A stretch of DNA of 64,000 nt from Mesorhizobium sp. dw_380 (GCF_018588885.1 NZ_JAFFIW010000004.1:124001-188000), one strand, 5' to 3'; shown: positions 11,538 to 20,209, numbered from the stretch's first letter. The notes: generated by a model from the letters alone, not told the origin. Translations and numbers: made by a program.

Positions 11538-12335
11538 ATGTATTCGGTCACCTATCACCGCGCCGCCTCCGTCAGTGAAGCCGCGAAGCTCGTGAAGAGC
11601 GGCGACGCCAAGCTGCTCTCCGGCGGCATGACCTTGATCCCCGCCATGAAGACGCGGCTGGCAGCCCCTTCCGATCTCGTCGACCTGTCGCGCATCAAGG
11701 AGCTGCAAGGCGTCAAGGTGTCGGGCAAGACGGTCACCATCGGTGCCTGCACGACCCATCATGATGTCGCCAATGACGAGAAACTGCGGAAGGTCTGTCC
11801 GGCGCTTGCCCATATGGCGTCGCTGATCGGCGACCCGGCGGTCCGTTACAAGGGCACGATCGGCGGCTCGATCGCCAACAACGATCCGGCGGCGGACTAT
11901 CCGGCGGCGTTGCTGGCGCTGGGCGCAACCATCGTCACCAACAAGCGCGAGATATCAGCCGACAAGTTCTTCAAGGGGCTGTTCGAAACGGCATTGAAGG
12001 ATGGGGAGATCATCACGGCGGTCAGCTTCACCGCACCGGCAAAGGCTGCGTATGAAAAATTCCGCAACCCGGCCTCGCGCTACGCGATTGTCGGGGTGTT
12101 CGTGGCCAAGGGCAAGGATGGCGTCAGCGTCGCCGTCACCGGCGCCGGCGACGACGGTGTCTTCCGCTCGAAGGAGATCGAGGCAGCGCTCGCCAAGAGC
12201 TTCGATGCCGCTTCGCTCGATGGCGTGAAAGTTCCGGCGAAGAACCTGATGAGCGACATGCACGCTTCCGCCGACTACCGCGCCAATCTGATCACGGTCA
12301 TGGCCAAGCGTGCGGTGGCGGCAGCCAACGCCTGA
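11538..12335 (+). CDS. coxM: Molybdenum hydroxylase FAD-binding medium subunit
   Basis: The 265-residue protein matches the CoxM/CutM family. It has the FAD pyrophosphate motif LLSGGMTLIPAMKTRL near residue 30 and a second FAD motif, TIGGSIANNDPAADYP, near 113, followed by the small CO_deh_flav_C domain. It accepts electrons from the iron-sulfur subunit and passes them to an unknown acceptor. GAAGGGAGAAAG precedes the ATG. It is the last structural gene of the cluster; no coxD/E/F-type maturation genes or coxG follow in this window. Confidence 0.92.
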   Translation: MYSVTYHRAASVSEAAKLVKSGDAKLLSGGMTLIPAMKTRLAAPSDLVDLSRIKELQGVKVSGKTVTIGACTTHHDVANDEKLRKVCPALAHMASLIGDPAVRYKGTIGGSIANNDPAADYPAALLALGATIVTNKREISADKFFKGLFETALKDGEIITAVSFTAPAKAAYEKFRNPASRYAIVGVFVAKGKDGVSVAVTGAGDDGVFRSKEIEAALAKSFDAASLDGVKVPAKNLMSDMHASADYRANLITVMAKRAVAAANA

Positions 12336-12552
12336 CGCTATCAGTTAAGGACAGGGAGAGGAGCCATTGCGGCCCCTCTTCGTATGAAGGAGCCCGCCCC
12401 GGCACCGCTCTCTGCTTTGAATCAATTCCGGCCAGCTACTTCTCCTGGAACTGCCTGGTGGCAATCTCGCACTTGCACAAACTCATATTGCACTGCAGTA
12501 TGAACTGGGGCGGGAATGCGAGCCGGGTTCGGAACGCGTGTCGCCGCCGTGC

Positions 12553-12577
12553 CCTTTCGCATGACCAATGCGAAAGG
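12553..12577 (+). promoter_or_regulatory. Perfect 10-bp hairpin covering the acyltransferase Shine-Dalgarno
   Basis: CCTTTCGCAT at 12553-12562 and ATGCGAAAGG at 12568-12577 are exact complements around the loop GACCA. The right arm contains the AAAGGA ribosome site that serves the ATG at 12584. In the message the stem would hide that site. It could be a thermosensor-like switch, a protein-binding site or a DNA operator; the sequence alone does not decide. Confidence 0.6.
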
Positions 12578-12583
12578 ATCGGC

Positions 12584-13606
12584 ATGTCCGAAATTTCCGC
12601 CACCCAGATGGTTCCGTCCCGATCCGTCGTCGACAGATCGGCCAGGACAAGACTGGCCTACCTCGATGGCTGGCGTGGCTTGTCGATCGCCCTGGTGCTG
12701 ATCGGCCACTTTTTCCCGGTTCCTGGAATCAATCTGGGTGTGCTGGGCGTCGAATTCTTCTTCGTGCTCAGCGGCCGGTTGATGGCCGAGATCCTGTTCA
12801 TCGAACGCTATCCGCTGAAGAAGTTCTTCAAGCGCCGTTTCTCGCGCATTTACCCGGCGCTTCTGGTCTTCGTCATCATCGCCATGGTCGCGCTTTCCGG
12901 CACCTTCATCGCCTTCAAATGGAAGGCGGCAGTGACGGCGCTGACATTCACCTACAATTACGCCGGTATTCTCGTGACCCGTGCCGGGGCGCTCGACCAT
13001 ATCTGGTCGCTCTGCATCGAGGAGCATGCCTACATCATCCTGGCCCTGATCAGCGCCACGGTTATCAGCCGCAACCGCGTCATCCCTTTGCTGCTGGTGC
13101 TGGCCGTACTTGCGATGGCGAATGGCGCGGTGTCGTACTGGGTCTTCAAACTGGACTACGAGGCCAGTTACTGGCGCACCGATGTGCATATCGCATCGAT
13201 CCTGCTGTCGGCTTCGATCTGCCTGCTCAAGGCCGGCGGCAGGCTGCCGGCCGTGTTGAAGGGGCCCTATGTCGCCTTGGCAGCTGCGGCCGCCGCGGTT
13301 CTCCTGTTCATGGACCCTGTGCCGACGCCGATTCACTATCTCGTTGCGGTGCCGCTGCTGGCGCTGGCCGTCAACGCGCTCGATTTCAGCACCGCATTTT
13401 TTTCCAATTTGCTGTCGTCCTGGCCGATGGCGACGTTGGGTCTGTGGTCATACTCGCTCTATCTGTGGCAGCAGCCCTTCTACAAATTCGTCTATGACCA
13501 AGGCAGCAGCCCATGGCCGATGCTGGCCGGGGTCTTTGCCTGCGCGCTGTGCAGCTATTACCTCATCGAGCGACCGGCGCGCGAATGGCTCAACCGCAAC
13601 TGGTGA
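12584..13606 (+). CDS. Membrane acyltransferase, OafA/YrhL family (Acyl_transf_3)
   Basis: The 340-residue protein has about ten hydrophobic helices and the family motifs LDGWRGLSIALVLIGHFF near residue 27, GVEFFFVLSGRL near 50 and a Phe-x2-RRFSRIYP segment near 84. The His in IGHF is the proposed catalytic residue. The family transfers acetyl or other acyl groups to sugars of O-antigen, exopolysaccharide or Nod-factor-like molecules. The start at 12584 is preferred because AAAGGATC lies just before it. No polysaccharide genes are adjacent, so the acceptor is unknown. Confidence 0.88.
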   Translation: MSEISATQMVPSRSVVDRSARTRLAYLDGWRGLSIALVLIGHFFPVPGINLGVLGVEFFFVLSGRLMAEILFIERYPLKKFFKRRFSRIYPALLVFVIIAMVALSGTFIAFKWKAAVTALTFTYNYAGILVTRAGALDHIWSLCIEEHAYIILALISATVISRNRVIPLLLVLAVLAMANGAVSYWVFKLDYEASYWRTDVHIASILLSASICLLKAGGRLPAVLKGPYVALAAAAAAVLLFMDPVPTPIHYLVAVPLLALAVNALDFSTAFFSNLLSSWPMATLGLWSYSLYLWQQPFYKFVYDQGSSPWPMLAGVFACALCSYYLIERPAREWLNRNW

Positions 13607-13670
13607 AGGCAACGCAGCGGCGTCAGGATCGGACCAGTCCCGGGCCATCCACACGGTAGACGCCACAGGG

Positions 13671-14159
13671 TCAGGCGATAATCTGCCTGGCGTAATAACG
13701 CACCGCTTTCTTGCCGCCATGGATTACGGCGTCACCCACCTCCGCAAAGCCGAGGGCGGTGTGGAAGGCGTCCGAGGCGGGGTTGGGCGGATCGGTATTG
13801 ACCTCGCAGGTGACAAGCGTGTGACCGGCCCGCTCTGCATGCTCGAACAGGTCCTGATAAAGCCGGCGTGCATGGCCGCGGCCTCTTGCGTGCGCCGCCA
13901 CGACCACGCGGTCGACATAGATGAAGCGCTCGTAGCGGTCGCAAAACCAGATGAAGTTCGGGCTGTCGTAGTTCGCCTCCTGGTCGAAGGTCATGATGAA
14001 GGCTTCGAGATCGCCGATGCGCTTGGTGTAAAACGCCTCGCCCAGCAGGAACGACAGCCGCTCGGCTTCGAGCCAGGACAATTCCGCTGCATGCTCATTG
14101 TTGAGCGCGAGTATAGCCGCTTCGTCGCTTTGTGATATGCGGCTGATGCGAGAGGTCAT
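13671..14159 (-). CDS. GNAT family N-acetyltransferase
   Basis: The 162-residue product has a GNAT fold. The acetyl-CoA loop is seen as VDRVVVAAHARGRGHARRLYQDL near 81-103 (the R/Q-x-x-G-x-G/A element is RGRGHA), and the ALGFAEVGD segment near 140 is the usual last strand. It would acetylate an amine on a small molecule or protein. Its ATG overlaps the TGA of cutC by four bases, so it is the second gene of a two-gene operon. The substrate is unknown. Confidence 0.85.
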   Translation of the reverse strand: MTSRISRISQSDEAAILALNNEHAAELSWLEAERLSFLLGEAFYTKRIGDLEAFIMTFDQEANYDSPNFIWFCDRYERFIYVDRVVVAAHARGRGHARRLYQDLFEHAERAGHTLVTCEVNTDPPNPASDAFHTALGFAEVGDAVIHGGKKAVRYYARQIIA

Positions 14160-14953
14160 GCCTTGGCCGCCGTGATCGTCGCCGCGACCAGCGGTGTGTC
14201 GGTCAGTGTGTTGCGGTATTCGCGATCGAGATCGGAGCCGCCCATGCCGACCTTGGGATTGCGGTAGCGCATGGCGCTCGGCACGTCCTTGAGAGCGGCA
14301 AAATGCATTTCGGCCAGTCCGGTCTTTGTGCGCACCTCGGCGATGTTGCCGAGGTCGAGCCCGCCGCAACCGAGGATGATGATGCGGTCGCCGGCCTGCC
14401 GCACCAGGTCCGCCAGCAATGGCAAACCTTCGATGGCGGTGTCGCGCTGGCCGCTGGTCAGCACGCGGCCTATCTTGCAGCGGATCAGCGCTTCCAGCGC
14501 CTCGCTGGGATCACGCGTCATGTCAAAGGCGCGATGGCAGGTGACGTTCAGGCGGCCGGCGGCCTGCGTCAGTTCGCCCATGCGCTTCTCGTCGATGGTG
14601 CCGTCGGCGTTCAGGCAGCCGAACACCACACCCGGCACACCAAGGTCGCTGAGCGCCGCGACGTCCATGAGCATCGAGCGGTACTCGATCTCGCTGTAGA
14701 GAAAATCGCCGCCGCGCGGCCGCACCATGACATGAAACGGCACGGTCGCCTGGTCCAGCGCGGCGCGTACCGTGCCGAGGCTCGGCGTGATGCCGCCTTC
14801 GATCAGGCTGGCGCACAGTTCGACTCGGTCGGCGCCGGCGGCTTGCGCGGCGAGCAGGCCATCGATGCCTTCGACACAAATTTCGATCAGGGGCGGGCGA
14901 GTTTCAGCGGTCAAGGGGCGATCCAGTCCATAATGTCGCGAAAGCCCTAGCAC
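14156..14953 (-). CDS. cutC: CutC family protein (copper homeostasis CutC)
   Basis: The protein of up to 265 residues shows the CutC TIM barrel: IEICVEG near 23, AGADRVELCASLIEGGITPS near 39-58, HVMVRPRGGDFLYS near 72 and VLTSGQ near 161. CutC was linked to copper tolerance in E. coli, but that role has been questioned and the enzymatic function is not settled. The first start is a GTG at 14953; a TTG about 13 codons later, with GGAT upstream, fits the family N-terminus better, so the first 13 residues are doubtful. Confidence 0.88.
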   Translation of the reverse strand: MLGLSRHYGLDRPLTAETRPPLIEICVEGIDGLLAAQAAGADRVELCASLIEGGITPSLGTVRAALDQATVPFHVMVRPRGGDFLYSEIEYRSMLMDVAALSDLGVPGVVFGCLNADGTIDEKRMGELTQAAGRLNVTCHRAFDMTRDPSEALEALIRCKIGRVLTSGQRDTAIEGLPLLADLVRQAGDRIIILGCGGLDLGNIAEVRTKTGLAEMHFAALKDVPSAMRYRNPKVGMGGSDLDREYRNTLTDTPLVAATITAAKA

Positions 14954-15017
14954 CCGGGCGGCCGGCGCGAAAGCGTGAACGGCAAGCCGCCATTTGGACC
15001 AGCGGCCATTTCCCGGC

Positions 15018-15046
15018 TTGACAGTTATATAACTGTGGAGTTATGG
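15018..15046 (+). promoter_or_regulatory. Sigma-70-like promoter with 14-bp palindromic operator in the spacer
   Basis: TTGACA at 15018-15023 is an exact -35 box and TTATGG at 15041-15046 lies 17 bases further as a weak -10. CAGTTATATAACTG at 15022-15035 is a perfect palindrome inside the spacer. An imperfect repeat of GAGTTAT follows at 15039 and 15064. A dimeric repressor bound here would block the polymerase. No regulator gene is adjacent. Confidence 0.65.
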
Positions 15047-15114
15047 GTTAATTCATAGCTGTCGAGTTATCGATTTCGCATGAGCAGCGCGACCACGACA
15101 AGGAGGAACAAGGC

Positions 15115-15543
15115 ATGACACAAACCAAATCGATCGTTGTCGAGCGGCTGATTCCGCATTCGGCAGAGAAGATATGGCGCGCACTGACTGTGCCTGAACT
15201 CGTTGCCGAATGGCTCATGCAGAACGACTTCGCGGCGCGAGAGGGGCATCGCTTCACCTTCCGGGCGGCACCTGTGCCGGGCTGGTCCGGGTTGACGAAC
15301 TGCGTGGTGCTGAAAGTCGAGGCGCCGCGCCTGCTGGCCTATAGCTGGGGCGACGGAAGCGAATCCGACAGCGGGCTGAAGACCGTGGTGACCTGGTCGC
15401 TCACGCCCGAGGGTGCGGCGACCCGGGTGCGGATGGAGCATTCGGGATTCCGGCCCGCCGACGAGCGCGGATATGTCGGCATGGGAAGCGGCTGGCCGCG
15501 TATCCTCGAGCGGCTAGAGCAGGTGGCCGCAAAGCAAGGCTGA
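15115..15543 (+). CDS. SRPBCC (AHSA1-like) domain protein
   Basis: The 142-residue protein has the helix-grip signature of the activator-of-Hsp90 homology-1 type: IVVERLIPHSAEKIWRALT at the start, a strand-rich middle, WSLTPEGAATRVRMEHSGF near 100-118 and a long C-terminal helix. Members bind hydrophobic ligands and are often found with ArsR repressors and AhpD-like proteins. An AAGGAGGA ribosome site precedes the ATG. The AhpD-like gene starts 125 bp later in the same direction and may be co-transcribed. The ligand is unknown. Confidence 0.85.
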   Translation: MTQTKSIVVERLIPHSAEKIWRALTVPELVAEWLMQNDFAAREGHRFTFRAAPVPGWSGLTNCVVLKVEAPRLLAYSWGDGSESDSGLKTVVTWSLTPEGAATRVRMEHSGFRPADERGYVGMGSGWPRILERLEQVAAKQG

Positions 15544-15668
15544 CAGCCGAACTTTCCTCGACCAAACGGTCGGCACCGCCGCCGATCGCAACAGTTCGCT
15601 CCGGATGCTCCGCTTCCGGGCTCGGCAAAACACGCTCTGCCGAAACATGTTCAAAAAGGAGAAAGACC

Positions 15669-16124
15669 ATGCAAGCGAGAATCAAGAACCCGGTGATGCT
15701 CATCCCAGGCGCCCTGCAGGCATTGCTGGCGCTGGACAAGTCGACCGAGGCGGCCGACTTGCCCTATGTGACACGCAAGCTCATCCATCTGCGCGCCAGC
15801 CAGATCAATGCCTGCAGCCTATGCGTCGACATGCATGCGCGCGAACTGAAGAAGGCCGGCGAGAAGGACGAGCGCATCTTTGCGCTGGCGGCATGGCGGG
15901 AGACGCCATACTTCACCGATGCCGAACGCGCGGCCCTGGCGCTGGCCGAGGCTGGCACGAGGCTCGCCGATCGCGCGGACGCCGTGCCGGACGATGTCTG
16001 GGACGAAGCCGCCCGGCACTATGACGAAAAGGCGCTTGCCGCGCTGGTTGTCCAGATCGCCCTGATCAACGCCTTCAACCGGCTGAACGCCACGACGCGA
16101 CAGATGGTCGGCTCCTGGGGCTGA
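15669..16124 (+). CDS. Carboxymuconolactone decarboxylase family (AhpD-like) protein
   Basis: The 151-residue protein shows the AhpD-like active site INACSLCVDMHARELKKAG, with Cys49, Cys52 and His56 forming the C-x2-C-x3-H redox motif. Such proteins act as small alkylhydroperoxidase-type reductases. AAGGAGAAAG precedes the ATG. The pair SRPBCC plus AhpD-like recurs in proteobacteria and is often controlled by an ArsR regulator, which is not present here. A hairpin of 9 bp at 16161-16192 without a T-run lies after the stop. Confidence 0.9.
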   Translation: MQARIKNPVMLIPGALQALLALDKSTEAADLPYVTRKLIHLRASQINACSLCVDMHARELKKAGEKDERIFALAAWRETPYFTDAERAALALAEAGTRLADRADAVPDDVWDEAARHYDEKALAALVVQIALINAFNRLNATTRQMVGSWG

Positions 16125-16213
16125 GCGCTGAGGCGGGCTGATCGCCGGCGGACCGCACGTGAAGGCGGGCGGCGCATCGCGTTCCCGCCTTCAGGGCGCG
16201 GGCATGGCCTTGG

Positions 16214-16639
16214 CTACTGGCGCAATTCCGTATTCTTGGCGCCTTCCTCGACCTGATCGATCACCAGGAGTTTGACCGGACCGTCGCCGATGTTGGTGGC
16301 CTGATGCCACTGGCCGATCATTTCGACGATGAAATCGCCTGTCTTGTAGGTGTTGCTGTTGCCTGTCTCGACATTGGTGACCTTCAGCGTCCCTGCCTCG
16401 ACATAGGCGTAGCGCGGGAAGGGGTGCCGGTGCACCGGCAAAGTCGCGCCCGGCGCAATGTCATAGCTCGACACCAGCACCTGCACGTTCTTCCGCGGCA
16501 GCGTGATCGGCTGACCGGAAGCGGTTGTCGTGCGTGATGCCAGCGGCGTCACGACGACAGGCGTGCCGCCGCTGTCGAGTGCATGAGCGCCGGTTGCGAA
16601 CGCCGTGAGCAGCAGTACCGATGCCAGGATTCTGCGCAT
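16214..16639 (-). CDS. Secreted or periplasmic cupin-domain protein
   Basis: The 141-residue protein starts with a signal peptide (RRILASVLLLTAFATGAHA) cleaved near residue 20. The single cupin domain shows PVHRHPFPRYAYVEAG and a later QWHQATN, which supply the metal-binding histidines. The function may be sensing, binding or oxidation of a small molecule. The ATG at 16639 follows GGGAGGAATC, so the longer upstream frame is rejected. It stands alone between the AhpD-like gene and tRNA-Asn. Confidence 0.85.
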   Translation of the reverse strand: MRRILASVLLLTAFATGAHALDSGGTPVVVTPLASRTTTASGQPITLPRKNVQVLVSSYDIAPGATLPVHRHPFPRYAYVEAGTLKVTNVETGNSNTYKTGDFIVEMIGQWHQATNIGDGPVKLLVIDQVEEGAKNTELRQ

Positions 16640-16738
16640 GATTCCTCCCTGAACCGCCGCATCTATCGCGCGGCGGACAACCGCGCGCAAGCACTGCCAG
16701 GCGCAGGTAGATACTTCCAGGTCGGACTTTTGAATGAT

Positions 16739-16813
16739 TGGCTCCCCGGGCCGGATTCGAACCAGCGACCAACCGGTTAACAGCCGGTTGCTCTACCACT
16801 GAGCTACCGGGGA
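16739..16813 (-). tRNA. tRNA-Asn (GTT)
   Basis: The reverse strand folds as a cloverleaf with acceptor TCCCCGG/CCGGGGA, D-arm GCTCAGTGGTAGAGC, anticodon loop TGTTAAC (anticodon GTT) and T-arm CTGGTTCGAATCCGG. The 3' CCA is encoded at 16741-16739. Length is 75 bases, with no intron and no adjacent integrase. Confidence 0.97.
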
Positions 16814-17035
16814 ACGGAGGCTCTTTGAGCAAGTGGCGCAGCCTATAGCAAACCCCTTTCGGCTTTGCAAAGAAGCATTTCATATTTTTCCGAGACTTTT
16901 TCGCTCAGGCGTTTCTCGCAATCGGCGGGGTGCGTCCTCATATTAGCCGTCTTGGCGATGGGCGCGGAACCGAAATGGCGATCGCGGCTTTCGTAAGCAG
17001 GCATTCTCGAGCCACCAGACGGACAGCCATTCGCG

Positions 17036-17296
17036 ATGACGGCAGCAGACGAAAACCGCATACCGGCACGGAAGATCTCGATTTTCGGGCGCGAATTCAC
17101 CATGCCGCGGTCGCGCGGCCTCAGAATCGCGATCGGCATTCTTTTGACCATCGGCGGCATTCTCGGGTTTCTGCCGATTCTTGGGTTCTGGATGGTTCCG
17201 ATCGGATTGCTGGTGCTCTCCTATGAGTTCGCCATGATCCGCCGCCATCGCCGCCGCTTCGTCGTCTGGTGGGAGCGGAGGCGGCGTCCGGATTGA
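17036..17296 (+). CDS. Small membrane protein of unknown function
   Basis: The 86-residue product has a basic N-terminus, two adjacent hydrophobic segments (about 29-45 and 48-63) joined by a short turn GFLPILGF, and a very basic tail (RRHRRRFVVWWERRRRPD). It probably spans the inner membrane twice with both ends in the cytoplasm. No family is recognised with certainty. Codon use matches neighbouring genes. The upstream gap of about 220 bp to tRNA-Asn contains an AT-rich stretch that could hold its promoter. Confidence 0.65.
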   Translation: MTAADENRIPARKISIFGREFTMPRSRGLRIAIGILLTIGGILGFLPILGFWMVPIGLLVLSYEFAMIRRHRRRFVVWWERRRRPD

Positions 17297-17342
17297 GCGA
17301 CAGGCACGAAGACGTGTCGCCGGCTCGCCGTTCTGCCGGGCG

Positions 17343-17588
17343 TCACGCCCTTGGTCGGGTTTCGGATTTTCGTGAAACCGCGTTTCGGTCGGTACCCCTC
17401 GCCAGGTCCTCGCGTATTTCCTTGAGAACGGCGGCAGCCGAGGCAAGGCGCGCGCGGTCGCGCGGCGAAAGCTTGGCCGCGCCCTCTATTGCAAGGCAGT
17501 CGATGGCGTACCGCAACAACTCCTCGCATCCCGATCGCGACAAGCCGTCCCAGGCGTTCGTTCCATTGTTCGGGCGTGCCGACCGCAT
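17343..17588 (-). CDS. Small hypothetical protein
   Basis: The predicted 81-residue soluble protein is mainly helical (LEELLRYAID-like and RARLASAAAVLKEIREDL segments) with charged ends. The start at 17588 is chosen because GAGGAGGA lies eight bases before it; a slightly longer start is possible at 17612. It is not recognised as a member of a known family. The good ribosome site and the normal codon pattern support it as real, but it could still be spurious. Confidence 0.5.
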   Translation of the reverse strand: MRSARPNNGTNAWDGLSRSGCEELLRYAIDCLAIEGAAKLSPRDRARLASAAAVLKEIREDLARGTDRNAVSRKSETRPRA

Positions 17589-17812
17589 GACGCAGTCCTC
17601 CTCTTTTTTCAACGGCGGCCGGGGCGTGGAGTTTCTCGCGATCGCCTGCTATACTTAACGACATGCTAATGTGCGTTGTGAGCGCAATGCCGCGACGCGC
17701 GATGCGGAGGGTTGGATTGATGCAGAGGGAAACCGCGCAGAATGCGCGGTGGCCGCTTGACGGCTTTTTCGCCGCAACCTATTGGAACCGGGTGGAACGC
17801 CGGGAGCAACGA

Positions 17813-17886
17813 GGCCTCGTGGCGGAGTGGTTACGCAGAGGACTGCAAATCCTTGCACCCCGGTTCGATTCCGGGCGAGGCCTCCA
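17813..17886 (+). tRNA. tRNA-Cys (GCA)
   Basis: Acceptor GGCCTCG pairs with CGAGGCC, the anticodon stem GAGGA/TCCTT encloses CTGCAAA (anticodon GCA), and the T-arm is CCGGTTCGATTCCGG. CCA is encoded at 17884-17886. Length is 74 bases. An open frame running through it is not a gene. Confidence 0.96.
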
Positions 17887-17975
17887 ATGCCCGGGCTCCC
17901 GCGCGTCAGCGCAGGAGCCCGAAATTCCGGTCGAAATGAACCGCGGCTTAGCGCGGCAAGCAGATTGGTTGGGAC

Positions 17976-18644
17976 ATGAGCGCTGATTTCTCCGAACTTC
18001 GCGTCAAGATGGTGGATGGTCAGGTTCGCACCACCGACGTGACCAGCGCGCCTCTGCTAAGCGCCATGCTTTCCGTGCCGCGTGAGCTTTTCGTCGGCGA
18101 TCGCCAGCGCGATCTCGCCTATATCGATGAGGATATCCGCATCGCCAACAGCGCCGATGGCCCGCGTTACCTGATGGAGGCATCGCCCTTGGCCAAGCTG
18201 ATGCAGCTGGCCGAGATCAACCCGACAGATTCGGCGCTCGATGTCGGCTGCGGCACCGGCTACGCCTCGGCCATCCTGTCGCGGCTGGCGAGGTTCGTCG
18301 TGGCGCTCGAAAGCGATTCGGCGCTGGCGCAAACCGCTGCGTCGACCCTTTCCGGCCTTGGCTGCGGCAATGTGACCGTGGTCCAGGGCGCGCTGGCGCA
18401 GGGTCATGCGGCCAACGCTCCCTATGACGTCATCTTCATCGGCGGCAGCGTCGGAAAAGTGCCGGCTGCGCTGCTCGACCAGCTCGCCGAAGGCGGCCGA
18501 CTCGTCGCGGTCGAAGGGCAGGGCAATTCCGGCGTGGCGCGACTTTTTTTCAAGGCAGGGGGGGTTGTAACCGGGAGAAGGGCATTTAATGCGGCAATTA
18601 AGCCACTACCCGGGTTCGAACGTGAGCATGCTTTCGAATTCTGA
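17976..18644 (+). CDS. Protein-L-isoaspartate O-methyltransferase family protein (Pcm paralogue)
   Basis: The 222-residue protein has the Pcm-type AdoMet site LDVGCGTGYASA at 88-98, the acidic strand end VALESD near 110 and the FIGG strand near 148. The conserved N-terminal part (MVDGQVRTTDV, VPRELFV) is typical of the alphaproteobacterial paralogue that sits before tolC. Activity on damaged aspartates is uncertain, since this paralogue differs from the canonical Pcm encoded at 44808-45461. It is followed by tolC on the same strand after 180 bp. Confidence 0.88.
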   Translation: MSADFSELRVKMVDGQVRTTDVTSAPLLSAMLSVPRELFVGDRQRDLAYIDEDIRIANSADGPRYLMEASPLAKLMQLAEINPTDSALDVGCGTGYASAILSRLARFVVALESDSALAQTAASTLSGLGCGNVTVVQGALAQGHAANAPYDVIFIGGSVGKVPAALLDQLAEGGRLVAVEGQGNSGVARLFFKAGGVVTGRRAFNAAIKPLPGFEREHAFEF

Positions 18645-18823
18645 ATGATTTGGCCTTGCAGCAGAGGCTTTGTCATGGTCGCTTGCATTTGAACAATCGT
18701 TGCTGATCCTAGACTGGGGGCACTTTGGGACCGAGCGATAGGGAATCAAACACGCCGCACCGGCTGCTCAAAGAAGAAGCCGGCGCGGCGCGGTTCCCAT
18801 GGAAAACGAATGAGGGATATATC

Positions 18824-20209
18824 GTGCCGTCTGTATCCAAGTCACTTTTCGCCGCCATCCTCGTTTCCGCGACCGCGTTGTCTCCGCTGGCCGCCTCGGC
18901 GGAAACCATCTCCGGCGCGCTCGCCAAGGCCTATCAGTTCAATTCGACGCTGAATTCCTCTCGCGCCGGCGTCCGCGTCACCGACGAGGGCGTCGCCATC
19001 GCCAAGTCGGGCTGGCGCCCAACGGTCACGGGATCGGCCTCCATCGACTATACGAACACGCGCCTGGCAAATGGCGGCGGCAGCTCGAAGCTGACGTCCG
19101 GCAGCTACGGCATACAGATCAACCAGTTGCTGTTCGACGGCTTCCAGACGAAAAACAACGTGGCGGCGGCTGAAGCCCAGGTCAAGGCGTCGGTCGAAAG
19201 CCTGCGCAACACCGAGGAGAACACGCTGTTCAGTGCGGCCACGGCCTATATGGATGTGATTCGCGATCGGCAGATCGCGGTGCTGACCGAACAGAACCTG
19301 CAGTTCCTGACCGAGCAGGCGCGCGCCGCGCGCTCGCGTTTCGAGGTTGGCGAGGGCACGCGCACCGACGTCGCGCAGGCTGATGCGTCGCGCGCCTCGG
19401 CGGTGGCCTCGCTCAGCTCCGCCCGCGCGCAGGCGCAGGCCAGTGCGGCGACCTATCACCAGGTCGTCGGCGACGAGCCGGGCAAGCTCAAGCCTGCTTC
19501 GCCATTGGGCAGGCTGTTGCCGTCGAGCCTCGACGCGGCGATTGCGATCGGGGCAAACGAACATCCAGCCATTCTCGCCACCCAGCATCTCGTCGACGCG
19601 GCAGCGTTTTCGGTCAAATCATCCGAGGGCGCTCTGTTGCCGCAGCTGTCGGCGTCGGCCGGTGTTTCGGAAAACTACCGCAACGCCATCCCGAACATCT
19701 CGGGCACCAATGGCAATTCGACCTCGGCCAATATCGGCGCGACGCTGACCGTTCCGATCTATTCGGGTGGCCGGACGTCCGCGCTCGTGCGCCAGCACAA
19801 GGAATCGCTGGGCGAGGCCCGCATCCAGGTCGACGTCAGCCGCGACCAGGTGCGTCAGGCCGTCGCCACGGCATGGTCGCAATACACCGCCGCGCAGCAG
19901 AGCGTCTCCGCCAACAGACAGGTGATCGACGCCGCGCAACTGGCGCTGAACGGCGTCATCGAAGAGCGTAACGTCGGCCAGCGCACCACGCTCGACGTGC
20001 TCAACGCCCAGGCCGCCGTGATCACCGCCAAGATCAACCAGGCCAATTCCGAACACGACGTGGTCGTGGCTAGCTACGCCATACTGTCGGCCATGGGCCG
20101 CCTGTCGGTCGACCGGCTTGCTCTGCAGGTGACCAAGTACAAGCCCGAAGAGCATTACAACGCCGTCAAGGACAAGTGGATCGGCCTGCGCACTCCGGAC
20201 GGCCGCTAG
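18824..20209 (+). CDS. tolC: TolC-family outer membrane efflux/type I secretion protein
   Basis: The 461-residue protein opens with a signal peptide (SKSLFAAILVSATALSPLAASA) and then shows two related outer-membrane-efflux halves rich in coiled-coil helices (about 30-230 and 240-440). Strand motifs such as GIQINQLLFDGF and ATLTVPIYSGG match TolC. It forms the trimeric outer-membrane channel used by RND pumps and type I secretion. The GTG at 18824 is preferred because GAGGGA precedes it by six bases and the signal peptide then begins at once. No pump genes are adjacent. Confidence 0.92.
   Translation: MPSVSKSLFAAILVSATALSPLAASAETISGALAKAYQFNSTLNSSRAGVRVTDEGVAIAKSGWRPTVTGSASIDYTNTRLANGGGSSKLTSGSYGIQINQLLFDGFQTKNNVAAAEAQVKASVESLRNTEENTLFSAATAYMDVIRDRQIAVLTEQNLQFLTEQARAARSRFEVGEGTRTDVAQADASRASAVASLSSARAQAQASAATYHQVVGDEPGKLKPASPLGRLLPSSLDAAIAIGANEHPAILATQHLVDAAAFSVKSSEGALLPQLSASAGVSENYRNAIPNISGTNGNSTSANIGATLTVPIYSGGRTSALVRQHKESLGEARIQVDVSRDQVRQAVATAWSQYTAAQQSVSANRQVIDAAQLALNGVIEERNVGQRTTLDVLNAQAAVITAKINQANSEHDVVVASYAILSAMGRLSVDRLALQVTKYKPEEHYNAVKDKWIGLRTPDGR

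Noticed and set aside
16161..16192. Hairpin GAAGGCGGG/CCCGCCTTC as an intrinsic terminator
   Set aside because: The stem is good but no T-run follows on either strand and the loop is long, so it is only mentioned with the AhpD-like gene.
17663..17986. 107-codon frame running through tRNA-Cys
   Set aside because: It overlaps a complete tRNA gene and has no ribosome site or family similarity.
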